Notes: generated from the letters alone by a model not told the origin. A stretch of 16,377 bases of DNA from CAYVTV01 sp964526475 (GCA_964526475.1 CAZGKF010000061.1:1-16377), one strand, 5' to 3'; shown: positions 1 through 7,841, counted from the stretch's first letter. Program-made: numbers and translations.

Positions 1-25
1 GTGGAATCGTGGAATATAAACACCG

Positions 26-57
26 ATTAAACAATTAAACAATTAAACAATTAAAAC
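26..57. repeat. 8-bp tandem repeat (ATTAAACA)
   Basis: ATTAAACA occurs three times perfectly (26-33, 34-41, 42-49), followed by a fourth degenerate copy. Just before it, GTGGAATC/GTGGAATA is a second short tandem duplication at 1-16. This is simple-sequence DNA of the kind often seen between Bacteroidota genes. No function is evident. Confidence 0.8.
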
Positions 58-74
58 TTGTCGAAATTTGATTT

Positions 75-152
75 AAAGTTATGCATAATAGAGTTGTTTT
101 TGTAGAGATTAATAACTCTATTATACTGTATATCTGTATTATGCATAACTTT
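75..152. promoter_or_regulatory. Paired palindromes / nested inverted repeat upstream of ispH
   Basis: The perfect 10-bp palindrome TTATGCATAA occurs at 79-88 and at 139-148, 60 bp apart. The flanks are also mirrored, so 75-90 and 137-152 form a perfect 16-bp inverted repeat. A second, competing pairing exists between 85-95 (ataatagagtt) and 114-124 (aactctattat). The geometry fits either two operator sites for a dimeric regulator or alternative RNA hairpins in a leader. A weak -7-like TATATCTG at 129-136 would put the right palindrome over the transcription start. The structure is seen directly; the regulatory role is inferred. Confidence 0.45.
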
Positions 153-190
153 TTTCATGAATAGTTATTAACAATTTTTAAAAGTAATCA

Positions 191-206
191 AACCGCACAA
201 GCGGTT
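191..206. other. Short hairpin just upstream of ispH
   Basis: AACCGC (191-196), a four-base ACAA loop and GCGGTT (201-206) form a perfect 6-bp stem ending 18 bases before the ispH start. No T-run follows, so it is not a convincing intrinsic terminator. It could affect translation initiation of ispH or be incidental. Confidence 0.35.
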
Positions 207-224
207 ATTAATTATACATTATTA

Positions 225-1094
225 ATGAAAATAAGCATTGAAGACAAGTCAGGGTTTTGTTACGGAGTGGTGCGGGTCATAGAAATGGCTGAAGAATTAC
301 TGCGTAATGGGGAACAGGTATGGTGTCTTGGACAAATTGTTCATAACGAGCAAGAAGTTAAGAGATTATCAGAACTGGGAATGAATTTCATTGAACACAA
401 AGACCTTCATAAACTGAAAAATGCAAAACTTCTGATCAGGGCTCATGGAGAGCCTCCTTCAACTTATGTAACAGCCAGAAAAAACAATCTCGAAATAATT
501 GAAGGGACATGTCCGGTTGTACTTAAACTGCAGAAAAAGATCAGGAAAGAATATGAAGAACTTGATAAAGAAAATGACAAGATCATAATTTATGGCAAAA
601 AAGACCATCCTGAAGTTATTGGTTTAAAAGGACAGACTGATAACAAGGCTTTGGTTATATCCAAACCGGAGGATATCCGGAACCTCAAACCGGGTAAAAA
701 GTCAGTGCTTTTTTCGCAAACTACGATGGATACCTATAAATACGACCAGCTTGCATCCATTCTCATATCCCGTATAAACTCCAACAGAGGAACACTCCGT
801 GTAAATAAATCAATCTGCGGACATATTTCCCACCGGAAACCCGGATTGCTAAATTTTGCAGAACAAAATGATGTTATTGTTTTCGTGGGAGGGAAAAAAA
901 GTTCGAATGCACAGGTACTTTTTGAAATATGTAAATCCGTTAACGAACGTAGCCATTTTGTTTCTTTTGAAGAAGAAATAAAGGAAGAATGGTTCCTTGC
1001 TGCAGAATCTGTTGGCGTTTGCGGAGCTACCTCCACCCCACTATGGCAACTGGAAAATATAGCGAAGCGGATAGATAAGTTTACAAAAATTTAA
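225..1094 (+). CDS. ispH: 4-hydroxy-3-methylbut-2-enyl diphosphate reductase
   Basis: This 289-residue protein is the [4Fe-4S] enzyme of the last MEP-pathway step, reducing HMBPP to isopentenyl and dimethylallyl diphosphate in the cytoplasm. The three cluster cysteines expected for the family are present at C12 (SGFCYG), C96 (IEGTCP) and C198 (SICGHI). The substrate-binding histidines are visible at H40 (IVHNEQEV), H74 (RAHGEP) and H128, the last in HPEV with the catalytic glutamate E130. The VGGKKSSN stretch and the C-terminal GVCGATSTP are the diphosphate-binding and end motifs, in the form typical of Bacteroidales. Length is normal, with no fusion to ribosomal protein S1. The start ATG places C12 exactly where the family has it. 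It is followed by a 109-base gap to pfkA, which has its own promoter-like element. The assignment is very secure. Confidence 0.97.
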   Translation: MKISIEDKSGFCYGVVRVIEMAEELLRNGEQVWCLGQIVHNEQEVKRLSELGMNFIEHKDLHKLKNAKLLIRAHGEPPSTYVTARKNNLEIIEGTCPVVLKLQKKIRKEYEELDKENDKIIIYGKKDHPEVIGLKGQTDNKALVISKPEDIRNLKPGKKSVLFSQTTMDTYKYDQLASILISRINSNRGTLRVNKSICGHISHRKPGLLNFAEQNDVIVFVGGKKSSNAQVLFEICKSVNERSHFVSFEEEIKEEWFLAAESVGVCGATSTPLWQLENIAKRIDKFTKI

Positions 1095-1138
1095 ACTTAA
1101 TATATTATTCTGAATACCTTAAATCAAAACAATTAATA

Positions 1139-1146
1139 TAACTTTG
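1139..1146 (+). promoter_or_regulatory. Bacteroidota -7 element for pfkA
   Basis: TAACTTTG matches the Bacteroidota housekeeping -7 consensus TAnnTTTG exactly. It lies 57 bases before the pfkA ATG, in the gap after ispH, predicting a leader of about 50 bases. I see no clear -33 TTTG at the usual distance, so the call rests on the -7 box and its position. Confidence 0.5.
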
Positions 1147-1203
1147 TATTTTTTAAATAGTTGTATATCAATAAAATTGATTAATAATAAATAAACCTGA
1201 AAA

Positions 1204-2187
1204 ATGGGGAAAATTAAAAAAATAGGAGTTTTAACATCCGGAGGAGATGCTCCGGGAATGAATGCAGCTATCCGGGCAGTGACCAGAACAGCAATTTACC
1301 ATGGAATTCAGGTAATTGGTATACGCCACGGATATCACGGAATGATCAATGCACATTTCAAAGAGCTTAAAGCATTTAATGTCAGTGAAATAATCCAGAG
1401 AGGCGGTACTATTTTAAAAACTGCCAGAAGTGAGGAATTCCGCACTGCGGAGGGCAGGAAACTTGCTTATGAAAATTTGAAGAAAGAAGGTATTGATGCT
1501 GTTGTTGTCATCGGCGGGGATGGTTCTTTAACCGGCGCAAGAATTTTTTGCGATGAATATTTTGACATTACTTTTGTTGGTTTACCGGGTACTATCGACA
1601 ACGATATATACGGAACAGATTATACTATTGGATATGATACCGCCCTTAATACTGTTGTGGAAGCCGTTGATAAAATACGGGATACAGCAAGCAGTCATAA
1701 CCGGCTTTTCTTTGTAGAGGTTATGGGCCGTGATGCAGGATTTATTGCTCTCCGGAGCGGGATCGCATGCGGGGCAGAAGCCATTTTTGTACCCGAAGTG
1801 AAAGAACAGGCAATTAATCTAAAGTCATACCTTGAGAAAGGTTTTAAAAGAAGAAAATCCAGTAACATAATCATTGTTGCCGAAGGAGATGATGACGGCG
1901 GTGCAATGGCAATAGCTGCCAAAGTAAAAGAAGATTTCCGGGAATATGATGTGAGAGTTTCCATACTCGGGCATATCCAGAGGGGCGGTACTCCTTCTGC
2001 ATTCGACAGGGTTACCGCAAGTAAACTGGGATATTATGCCGTTGAAGCACTGCTTGACGATCAGAAAAGTGTAATGATAGGTCTTAAGGATAATGAAATA
2101 ACGCATGTACCTTTCAGTAAGGTAATCAAGATGCATAAATCCATTGATCCTTCAGCCCTGGAAATGGCAGAGGTTTTATCCCTGTAA
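1204..2187 (+). CDS. pfkA: ATP-dependent 6-phosphofructokinase
   Basis: This 327-residue protein phosphorylates fructose 6-phosphate to fructose 1,6-bisphosphate in glycolysis. The N-terminal nucleotide loop SGGDAPGMNAAIRA begins at residue 12. The ATP-site motif GGDGS spans residues 104-108; the glycine and serine here are those of ATP-using enzymes, where pyrophosphate-dependent relatives have GGDDT-like sequences. The catalytic motif GTIDND has aspartates at D132 and D134. The substrate motif MGRDAGFIA and the C-terminal GHIQRGGTPSAFDR, which contacts fructose 6-phosphate, are both intact. Length matches the bacterial tetrameric group A family. It is preceded by its own -7 element and followed by a 358-base non-coding gap. 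Bacteroidota often carry two pfkA copies; whether this is the only one cannot be seen here. The family assignment is secure and the co-substrate call is inferred from the motif. Confidence 0.97.
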   Translation: MGKIKKIGVLTSGGDAPGMNAAIRAVTRTAIYHGIQVIGIRHGYHGMINAHFKELKAFNVSEIIQRGGTILKTARSEEFRTAEGRKLAYENLKKEGIDAVVVIGGDGSLTGARIFCDEYFDITFVGLPGTIDNDIYGTDYTIGYDTALNTVVEAVDKIRDTASSHNRLFFVEVMGRDAGFIALRSGIACGAEAIFVPEVKEQAINLKSYLEKGFKRRKSSNIIIVAEGDDDGGAMAIAAKVKEDFREYDVRVSILGHIQRGGTPSAFDRVTASKLGYYAVEALLDDQKSVMIGLKDNEITHVPFSKVIKMHKSIDPSALEMAEVLSL

Positions 2188-2545
2188 ATAAATCAATAAC
2201 CGCAGCAATCCCCTTAATCCATTAAGTTGGATAATTACAGGTATGCAAAGGTTTAGCCATAGGATATAGAAGATGAATGAATAATTTGTATGTACATTTC
2301 TTCTCACTAATATTTCAAAAAATCTGCGATTAATCTGAATAGGAAGAAAACAATGATAATACCTCAGCTTTCAGGAACTGATATCCCAGGCGAAATGAGA
2401 AATCTACAATTTCTGAAAGTTTTTATTGCTTTTATCCCATTTGAAATGAAAGAAATGAATAACTCATTTCCCAACCTGTTCGCAGCTTCCCCATTTTCCT
2501 CATTTCCTCATTCTCATTTCCTTACACCCTCCTCATCCTAACGCC
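2188..2545. other. Intergenic gap pfkA-priA, pyrimidine-rich end
   Basis: No gene is supported here. Around 2308-2340 there is AATCTGCGATTAATCTGAA, a degenerate relative of the AAATCTGCGTGATCTGCGGG core in the direct repeat found at 6222 and 7896. From about 2478 to 2540 the + strand is strongly pyrimidine-rich with repeated CATTTCC/CTCATTTCC words, ending right before the priA ATG. An open frame at 2353-2541 exists only because of this low-complexity tract. No convincing terminator for pfkA or TAnnTTTG box for priA was found. Confidence 0.5.
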
Positions 2546-4993
2546 ATGCTTTATGCTGATATAATTCTCCCTTTACTGCCAAACCGGCTTTTCACCTATA
2601 AGGTCCCGGAAGAATCGGAAGATTTGGTGCAAACAGGGATGCGTGCAATCGTTCAGTTCGGGTCAAGGAAGTATTATACCGGGATTATTAAAACAATCCA
2701 TCACGATGCATCAGACCTAAAGGAATATAAAAGCATTATTTCTCTACCTGATGACAAACCTGTAGTTAATAATCATCAGCTTGCATTCTGGGACTGGATG
2801 GCAGATTATTACATGTGCTCACCTGGGGAGGTATATAAGGCAGCTCTTCCGGCAGGACTCAAAATAAGCAGTAACGCATATATTATCTTTAATGAAGACT
2901 TTCCGGCATCCCCGGCAGGAAGTTCAGGTAGGGAAGCTGTTCTTAACATTGTGAAGAAAAATAGCGGGATCAAATTATCCGATCTCTCCCGTTTAACAGG
3001 CAAAAAAGATATCATGAGAGATGTAAAGGATTTATGTGAGTCCGGAGCTGTCTTTCTCGAAGAACGATTAACTGAAAAAATAAGACCTAAAAAAGAAAAA
3101 GATATTTTCCTTTCCGAACCTTATCATGATCCCGGAATACTTCAACAAACCTTAGATGATCTTCAAAAAGCACCGAAACAAAGGGATATCCTTCTTAAAT
3201 TCCTTGAACTGGCGGAAGGTAATCCTCAGGGTTTCAGAATCAATCGAAAAGAACTTTCTCTTGCTGTAAATACCGGAACCCTGCGACAACTTGAAAAAAA
3301 AGGTATTCTCTCATGTGCCGACCGTGTTTCATTAAATATTAAAACAGATCGGGAAACCCTTATTCCATTAGCCAATCTGAATAAAGCGCAAAAATCTGCC
3401 CTCGATGAGGTACGAAAAATTTTCAAAGAAAAAGATGTATGCCTTCTTCATGGTGTTACTTCCAGCGGAAAAACAGAGATCTATATGCATCTTATTGCAG
3501 AAACAATAAGGGAAGGGAAACAGGTACTTTATCTTTTGCCCGAGATTGCACTCACTTCTCAGATCATAGAAAGGCTGAGATATGTTTTCGGGGATAAAGC
3601 AGGTATTTACCACAGTCGTTTCAGCGATACAGAAAGGATGAAAGTTTACAACTGCTTACTAAAGGAGGACACAGACAATCTCCCTGTTATTCTCGGAGTG
3701 AGATCATCGGTATTTCTGCCCTATTCAAACCTGGGCCTGGTCATTGTGGATGAGGAACATGAAAATACCTTTAAGCAATACGATCCTTCTCCTCGTTACC
3801 ATGCCAGAGATGCAGCCATCATGCTGGCAAAAATGCATAAGGCAAAAACTTTGCTTGGTACTGCAACACCTTCGGTTGAAACATATACCAATTGTAAAAC
3901 CGGTAAATACGGTCTGGTATTACTTAAAAACAGGTTTGGAGAAATTAAACTTCCTGAAATAATTATTGCCAACACACGTGAAGCCAGAAGAAAACATTTA
4001 ATGAAATCTGTGTTTACTCCTTTAATGATGCGTGAAATAGAAAACTCGCTCAATTCCGGCAAACAGGTTATTTTATTTCAAAACAGGCGCGGTTACTCAT
4101 CATTTCTTGAATGTGAGATATGTGGTTGGATACCCCGTTGTAAAACCTGTGATGTCAGTCTCACCTATCATAAGTTCACTAAAAACCTTATCTGTCATTA
4201 TTGCGGATATTCACAAAAAGTTCCCGGTAAATGCAATGATTGCAGTAATACACGAATAATTACAAGAGGTTTTGGCACCGAACTCATAGAAGACGAAATG
4301 GAGCTTTTTTTTCCCGGAGTAAAAACAGCCAGGCTTGATCTGGATACATCCCGGTCAATAAAATCATACGAAAAAATACTGCATGATTTCGCTGCGGGAA
4401 ATACTAATATTCTGGTTGGCACACAAATGCTTTCTAAAGGACTGGACTTCGATGGAGTTGGACTGGTGGGAATACTTAATGCCGACCAGATGCTGAATTT
4501 TCCTGATTTCCGGGCCTACGAGAGAAGTTTCCAGCTTATGATGCAGGTAAGCGGTAGAGCAGGCAGGAGAGATGAAAGGGGAAAAGTCGTGATCCAGACT
4601 TCCAATCCGGGTAATCCAATTATCAGGTATGTACGTGATAATAATTTTGCAGGGTTTTTCAGTGATCAGTATTCGGAAAGACAAATATTCAACTACCCTC
4701 CTTTTGTAAAAATGATACGGATAACCCTGAAACATAAAAAACCCGGGGAGCTGAATAATGCATCTCTCATACTCTCTGAAAAAATGAGAACTGCTTTCGG
4801 CAAACGTGTACTGGGGCCACAGGATCCTGTAATCGGAAGGATACAATCATATTATCTTAAAAATATTCTTCTTAAAATTGAGAAAAAATCATCTTTCGAT
4901 AAAGCACGTAAGCTTTTAAGGGTAATAATAAATGAATTACGGACCGGGCAGGACAGTCTTCTGAAGATTATCACAGACGTTGACCCTTTCTGA
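2546..4993 (+). CDS. priA: Primosomal replication-restart helicase PriA
   Basis: This 815-residue protein is the 3'-to-5' superfamily 2 helicase that recognises stalled forks and reloads the replisome. The N-terminal DNA-binding domain opens with MLYADIILPLLPNRLFTYKVP, the usual family start, which fixes the ATG. Walker A GVTSSGKT is at 303-310 and Walker B DEEH at 402-405. The zinc-binding insert has all eight cysteines, at 523, 526, 532, 535, 550, 553, 563 and 566. Helicase motifs V and VI follow (LVGTQMLSKGLDF and QVSGRAGRR). Length is normal for Bacteroidota PriA. No DnaB, DnaT or PriB neighbour is present, which is common because priA is usually isolated. The stop is 49 bases before rfaE1, which has its own -7-like box inside that gap. 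Confidence 0.97.
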   Translation: MLYADIILPLLPNRLFTYKVPEESEDLVQTGMRAIVQFGSRKYYTGIIKTIHHDASDLKEYKSIISLPDDKPVVNNHQLAFWDWMADYYMCSPGEVYKAALPAGLKISSNAYIIFNEDFPASPAGSSGREAVLNIVKKNSGIKLSDLSRLTGKKDIMRDVKDLCESGAVFLEERLTEKIRPKKEKDIFLSEPYHDPGILQQTLDDLQKAPKQRDILLKFLELAEGNPQGFRINRKELSLAVNTGTLRQLEKKGILSCADRVSLNIKTDRETLIPLANLNKAQKSALDEVRKIFKEKDVCLLHGVTSSGKTEIYMHLIAETIREGKQVLYLLPEIALTSQIIERLRYVFGDKAGIYHSRFSDTERMKVYNCLLKEDTDNLPVILGVRSSVFLPYSNLGLVIVDEEHENTFKQYDPSPRYHARDAAIMLAKMHKAKTLLGTATPSVETYTNCKTGKYGLVLLKNRFGEIKLPEIIIANTREARRKHLMKSVFTPLMMREIENSLNSGKQVILFQNRRGYSSFLECEICGWIPRCKTCDVSLTYHKFTKNLICHYCGYSQKVPGKCNDCSNTRIITRGFGTELIEDEMELFFPGVKTARLDLDTSRSIKSYEKILHDFAAGNTNILVGTQMLSKGLDFDGVGLVGILNADQMLNFPDFRAYERSFQLMMQVSGRAGRRDERGKVVIQTSNPGNPIIRYVRDNNFAGFFSDQYSERQIFNYPPFVKMIRITLKHKKPGELNNASLILSEKMRTAFGKRVLGPQDPVIGRIQSYYLKNILLKIEKKSSFDKARKLLRVIINELRTGQDSLLKIITDVDPF

Positions 4994-5008
4994 TGCCGGA
5001 AAAAGTTT

Positions 5009-5016
5009 TATATTTG
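5009..5016 (+). promoter_or_regulatory. Bacteroidota -7 element for rfaE1
   Basis: TATATTTG fits TAnnTTTG exactly in the short gap between priA and rfaE1, 26 bases before the ATG, implying a leader of about 20 bases. A TTG at 4980-4982 is somewhat far for a -33 box. This suggests rfaE1 can be transcribed independently of priA. Confidence 0.45.
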
Positions 5017-5042
5017 TCAATCATCATAAATACCTTAAGTGA

Positions 5043-6077
5043 ATGTTCCTCAATTCAGTTGATCTTAAATTACTTTTTAAGGAATTCAATACCTTTAAAA
5101 TATTAATCATTGGTGATGTAATGACAGACTCCTATTTATGGGGAAGGGTCAGCCGTATCTCACCCGAAGCTCCGGTGCCTGTTGTTTCTGAAATACAGGA
5201 GGAAACGCGGCTCGGCGGGGCAGCTAATGTAGCTTTGAACATAAAAGCTATGGGGGCGGCACCTATCCTTTGCGGTGTAATTGGTGATGATGACAGAGGT
5301 AAAAAATTCCTGGAGCTAATGCGCAGTCAAAACCTCACCGATCTGGGAATCATTGTACAAAAAAACCGCGAGACAACAAGAAAAACAAGGATCATAAGCG
5401 GCAACCAGCATCTGCTCAGAGTTGATGAAGAAACCAGTGAATACATAAATGCCGGTTCAGAAAAGCGATTACTGGAATTTGCCGTTAACCTTATAGAAAA
5501 TAAAAGAGTACATGCTGTTATAATACAGGATTATGATAAAGGGATTGCAACTGCATCCCTGATAAAAAGAATACTGGATATTTCCAACCTGAAAAAAATC
5601 CCTGTTTTAGTTGATCCCAAGAAACGAAATTTTTTGGTTTATGAAAATGTAAGCTTGTTTAAACCAAATTTCAAGGAACTAAGTGAAGGTCTTAAATCTG
5701 ATCTGGATAAACATGATCTTGAAAGCATTGCCGGAGCTATGGAAAGACTAAGGAAAATGAAAAAGCATAATATTATCATGCTTACATTGTCGGAGATGGG
5801 AATAATGATAAATGACAAGGATAGTTATCACCATATTTCTGCTGAGACAAGAGATATAGCAGATGTGTCCGGTGCCGGCGATACTGTTATAGGAATTGCC
5901 AGTTTGTGCGTCAGCGCCGGATTATCTCCTCTTGATATTGCAACCCTCTCAAATCTGGCAGGAGGACAGGTCTGCGAAAAAGCCGGTGTGGTGGCAGTCA
6001 ATAAGGAAAAGCTGCTGGAAGAAGCTGAAATGGTCAGAAGAGAGGAATTAAATGGTGTTGACAATAGGGAGAGTTGA
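5043..6077 (+). CDS. rfaE1: D-glycero-beta-D-manno-heptose-7-phosphate kinase
   Basis: This 344-residue PfkB/ribokinase-family sugar kinase matches the kinase half of HldE. That half phosphorylates D-glycero-D-manno-heptose 7-phosphate at C1 on the way to ADP-heptose for the LPS inner core. Visible features are the N-terminal GDVMTDSYLWG with RISPEAPVPVV, the substrate-binding GGAANVALN, the RfaE-like TTRKTRIISGNQHLLRVDEE region (residues about 115-135), VDPKKRN followed by KPNFKEL, and the ATP/anion-hole motif SGAGDT with catalytic base D280. The C-terminal nucleotidyltransferase domain of enterobacterial HldE is absent, so the adenylyltransferase (HldC/RfaE2) must be encoded elsewhere, as is common in Bacteroidota. 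No other LPS gene is adjacent. Another PfkB sugar kinase is possible but less likely given the RfaE-type motifs. Confidence 0.88.
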   Translation: MFLNSVDLKLLFKEFNTFKILIIGDVMTDSYLWGRVSRISPEAPVPVVSEIQEETRLGGAANVALNIKAMGAAPILCGVIGDDDRGKKFLELMRSQNLTDLGIIVQKNRETTRKTRIISGNQHLLRVDEETSEYINAGSEKRLLEFAVNLIENKRVHAVIIQDYDKGIATASLIKRILDISNLKKIPVLVDPKKRNFLVYENVSLFKPNFKELSEGLKSDLDKHDLESIAGAMERLRKMKKHNIIMLTLSEMGIMINDKDSYHHISAETRDIADVSGAGDTVIGIASLCVSAGLSPLDIATLSNLAGGQVCEKAGVVAVNKEKLLEEAEMVRREELNGVDNRES

Positions 6078-6166
6078 ATTCAGAAGTGGAAGGCAGAACA
6101 AGGAACAAAAGAAGGCAGAATGCAGAAGTTTATTATTCTTGTCTATAGCTTTTATTTTCATTCATG

Positions 6167-6280
6167 TGTATAAAGAGTAGCTAGAAAAAGGAGGGGATAC
6201 ATGGGTTGGGAATTTGATTCCTTCATTGAAATTTGAAATTTATTCATCCTTCAGCGTAAATCTGCGTGATCTGCGGGACA
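6167..6280 (+). repeat. Composite direct repeat DR1, copy 1
   Basis: This copy consists of a 16-base block (6167-6182, TGTATAAAGAGTAGCT), a 39-base spacer that is not conserved, and a 59-base block (6222-6280). Both blocks recur identically and in the same order and orientation at 7842-7857 and 7896-7954. The 59-base block contains the core AAATCTGCGTGATCTGCGGG. It lies 135 bases before the first ECF sigma gene. Confidence 0.9.
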
Positions 6281-6360
6281 AAAATAAAGGGCAGAAAAAG
6301 ATGTTCCATTCATAATTATGCAATCTAATATTCTGAATTCTGAATTCTTTAAAAAAAAAT

Positions 6361-6368
6361 TAACTTTA
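6361..6368 (+). promoter_or_regulatory. Possible -7 element for ECF sigma factor 1
   Basis: TAACTTTA differs from TAnnTTTG only at the last base and lies 55 bases before the TTG start. No clear -33 TTTG is seen. This is a weak call based on partial match and position. Confidence 0.25.
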
Positions 6369-6415
6369 CATTGTTTTTCAATAATACTACATAGCTAACT
6401 AAAAAAATCCTTATC

Positions 6416-6973
6416 TTGAAGGATACTGACCACAATCTTTGGCGGAAAGTAAAAAAGGGAGATAAAAACGCATTTGAAACTTTGTATAAAAACTACTTTA
6501 GTTTCCTCTGTCTCTATGCTTTTGGCATGGTACATGAAGAAGGACTTGTGAAGGAAATAGTAAATGATGTTTTTCTGAAGATCTGGCAGAAACGGGAAGA
6601 AATTGAAATAAAACACAGCATAAAGCCTTACCTTTACAGATGCGTTCATAATTCCTGCATGAATTGTCTTGAACTTAAAAAAAGACAACAGCAGGATAGT
6701 ATGACAGGCATTACTGATAAGATTAAAGAACTGACAGGACATGATGAAGAATACATATTGGAGCAATTGTCCTTTCCTGAAGTTGAAAAAGATGTGAATA
6801 AAAGCATTGGCCAGCTTCCTCCTCAATGTAGAAAAGTTTTTCTGCTGAGCCGCTTTGAAATGCTTACCTATAATGAAATCTCCGAAAGACTGAATATCTC
6901 TGTTAATACGGTAAAAACCCACATGTCGAGAGCGTTGGAGAGTCTGAGGAATAGCCTGAGAAAATATTTATAG
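6416..6973 (+). CDS. ECF RNA polymerase sigma factor (Bacteroidota type), copy 1
   Basis: This 185-residue alternative sigma factor is predicted to direct RNA polymerase to promoters of its own regulon, probably the susCD genes downstream. Region 2 spans about residues 18-80, with the core-binding stretch EIVNDVFLKIWQKR at 47-60. Region 4 spans about 132-182, with the helix-turn-helix ISERLNISVNTVKTHMSRAL; there is no sigma 3 domain. The best start is TTG at 6416, since no in-frame ATG precedes region 2 and a TAG stop lies in frame at 6392. The matching anti-sigma factor FecR is not adjacent, as is usual, but starts 1136 bases downstream beyond repeats and a terminator-like hairpin. The sigma family is secure; the target is inferred from context. 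Confidence 0.93.
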   Translation: MKDTDHNLWRKVKKGDKNAFETLYKNYFSFLCLYAFGMVHEEGLVKEIVNDVFLKIWQKREEIEIKHSIKPYLYRCVHNSCMNCLELKKRQQQDSMTGITDKIKELTGHDEEYILEQLSFPEVEKDVNKSIGQLPPQCRKVFLLSRFEMLTYNEISERLNISVNTVKTHMSRALESLRNSLRKYL

Positions 6974-7033
6974 ACAAGATTTCGGAGGTAAATTCTATAT
7001 TAAGGAAACGGACTGAAGCCCAACTTAATTCTT

Positions 7034-7057
7034 CCCGGGGAAACGCCCTGGGTTTTT
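7034..7057 (+). terminator. Probable intrinsic terminator after ECF sigma factor 1
   Basis: CCCGGGG (7034-7040) pairs with CCCTGGG (7046-7052) through six Watson-Crick pairs and one G-U pair, with a five-base loop, and is followed by TTTTT at 7053-7057. It lies 61 bases after the sigma stop codon. If active it would separate the sigma transcript from fecR. Confidence 0.5.
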
Positions 7058-7153
7058 GGAGTTACACCTCAAATTGCGCCCTAAGGGCAGGTTAACTATT
7101 TCTGTTGCCAACATTCAAGTCACATACTTTAAATAATAGTTGTTTTCCCTGAT

Positions 7154-7318
7154 AACGCTGTCAGGTCTTCGACGCTGACAGGTTGCAATCTGCTGATAAA
7201 GGTGACGCATTCTAAAATAGTTACTATTTAATTTTTCTGATATTGGAAGTATCATTAAAAAAATGCCGCCTGAAACATCCTGTAATAAACCTGTCAGCGT
7301 CGAAGACCTGACAGCGTT
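7154..7318. repeat. 31-bp perfect inverted repeat with self-pairing arms
   Basis: Bases 7154-7184 are the exact reverse complement of 7288-7318, with 103 bases between. Each arm carries CTGTCAG and CTGACAG separated by ten bases, so each can also fold into its own 7-bp hairpin. Near the middle is an odd palindrome, AAATAGT-T-ACTATTT (7215-7229). The form is that of a REP-like pair or a small non-autonomous mobile element. No transposase is present in the window and I see no clear target-site duplication. Confidence 0.85.
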
Positions 7319-7474
7319 GAAATATGAAAAACAGAAAGAATCCAACTGTGTTCCCTGCCTACTACCAACTTTTATCACCTTGCCAACTACATACTTTTTC
7401 CTGTTTTCAGCATTGCAACATCCGAATTTAAATCCTAAATGGATTTTATTTATAATTACCAAAAACTTATTTGT

Positions 7475-7832
7475 TAATGAATTAAATTTCAATCATTAAA
7501 ATAATATTCCGGTGCGCTGCACCTTTGTCCTCTATAACAAACATTTATCTACTACAAATATTATGGTGATCCGCACCTTTATGGTTTTAAATGCCGCTTT
7601 ATGGAGAGTTGCCCCTTTGTTCTTTACAACAAACATTTATCAGCTGCAAATACCTGCCTGCCGGTCAGGCTGGTTTGGGGCTTCGCATATTTGACCCTCC
7701 CTTCGATTAATGTGCAAATATTATTTAAGCGTGCTCATTTTGGGCAAAATATTAAGCAGCAGAGCCGCGTAATATTTGTAGAAATGCATTTGAAAAACAG
7801 AACCATAGGTGCAGGGCACCGTAATATTTAAT
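7475..7832. repeat. Composite repeat element with inverted ends
   Basis: The left part starts with TAATGAATTAAATTTC, then a unit beginning AATATTCCGGTGCGCTGCACC (about 7503) and a second related unit beginning AATATTATGGTGATCCGCACC (7557), a period near 55 bases, each containing ACAAACATTTATC. The right end, 7768-7832, reads as the same unit on the opposite strand (ATTAAATATTACGGTGC and onward, reverse complemented), so the whole has imperfect terminal inverted repeats. Within it, GCCTGCCGGTCAGGC (about 7656-7670) is a further hairpin. Part of it recurs at 14805-14930. It is probably a non-autonomous or REP-like family; no encoded protein is apparent. Confidence 0.7.
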
Positions 7833-7841
7833 CCTAACTTA

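Larger units (their letters stand above)
6078..6415. other. Repeat-containing gap rfaE1-ECF1
   Basis: No gene is supported. The gap is edged by a 10-bp inverted repeat, gaattcagaa at 6076-6085 and ttctgaattc at 6331-6340, the latter followed by a second TGAATTC at 6341-6347. GAAGGCAGAA occurs twice, at 6089-6098 and 6111-6120. The first copy of the composite direct repeat lies at 6167-6280. A TAACTTTA near-match to the Bacteroidota -7 box at 6361-6368 is the best candidate promoter for the sigma gene. Confidence 0.6.

Noticed and set aside
2213..2226. CTTAAT-CC-ATTAAG as a pfkA terminator
   Set aside because: The loop would be only two bases, the stem is AT-rich, and no T-run follows.
2353..2541. 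62-residue open frame ending five bases before priA
   Set aside because: The second half is pyrimidine-rich low-complexity sequence giving Ser, Phe and Pro runs. There is no recognisable motif, and it is better explained as intergenic DNA.
6395..6922. 175-residue reverse-strand open frame across the first sigma gene
   Set aside because: It is antisense to a clear ECF sigma factor with intact regions 2 and 4, and shows only AT-driven Phe/Ile-rich sequence without a domain.
7512..7831. Small + strand open frames in the sigma-fecR gap (7263-7499, 7512-7694, 7601-7831)
   Set aside because: They translate repeat units (VLYNKHLS-like peptides in different frames), show no family motif, and overlap each other. 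They are open only because the repeats lack stops.
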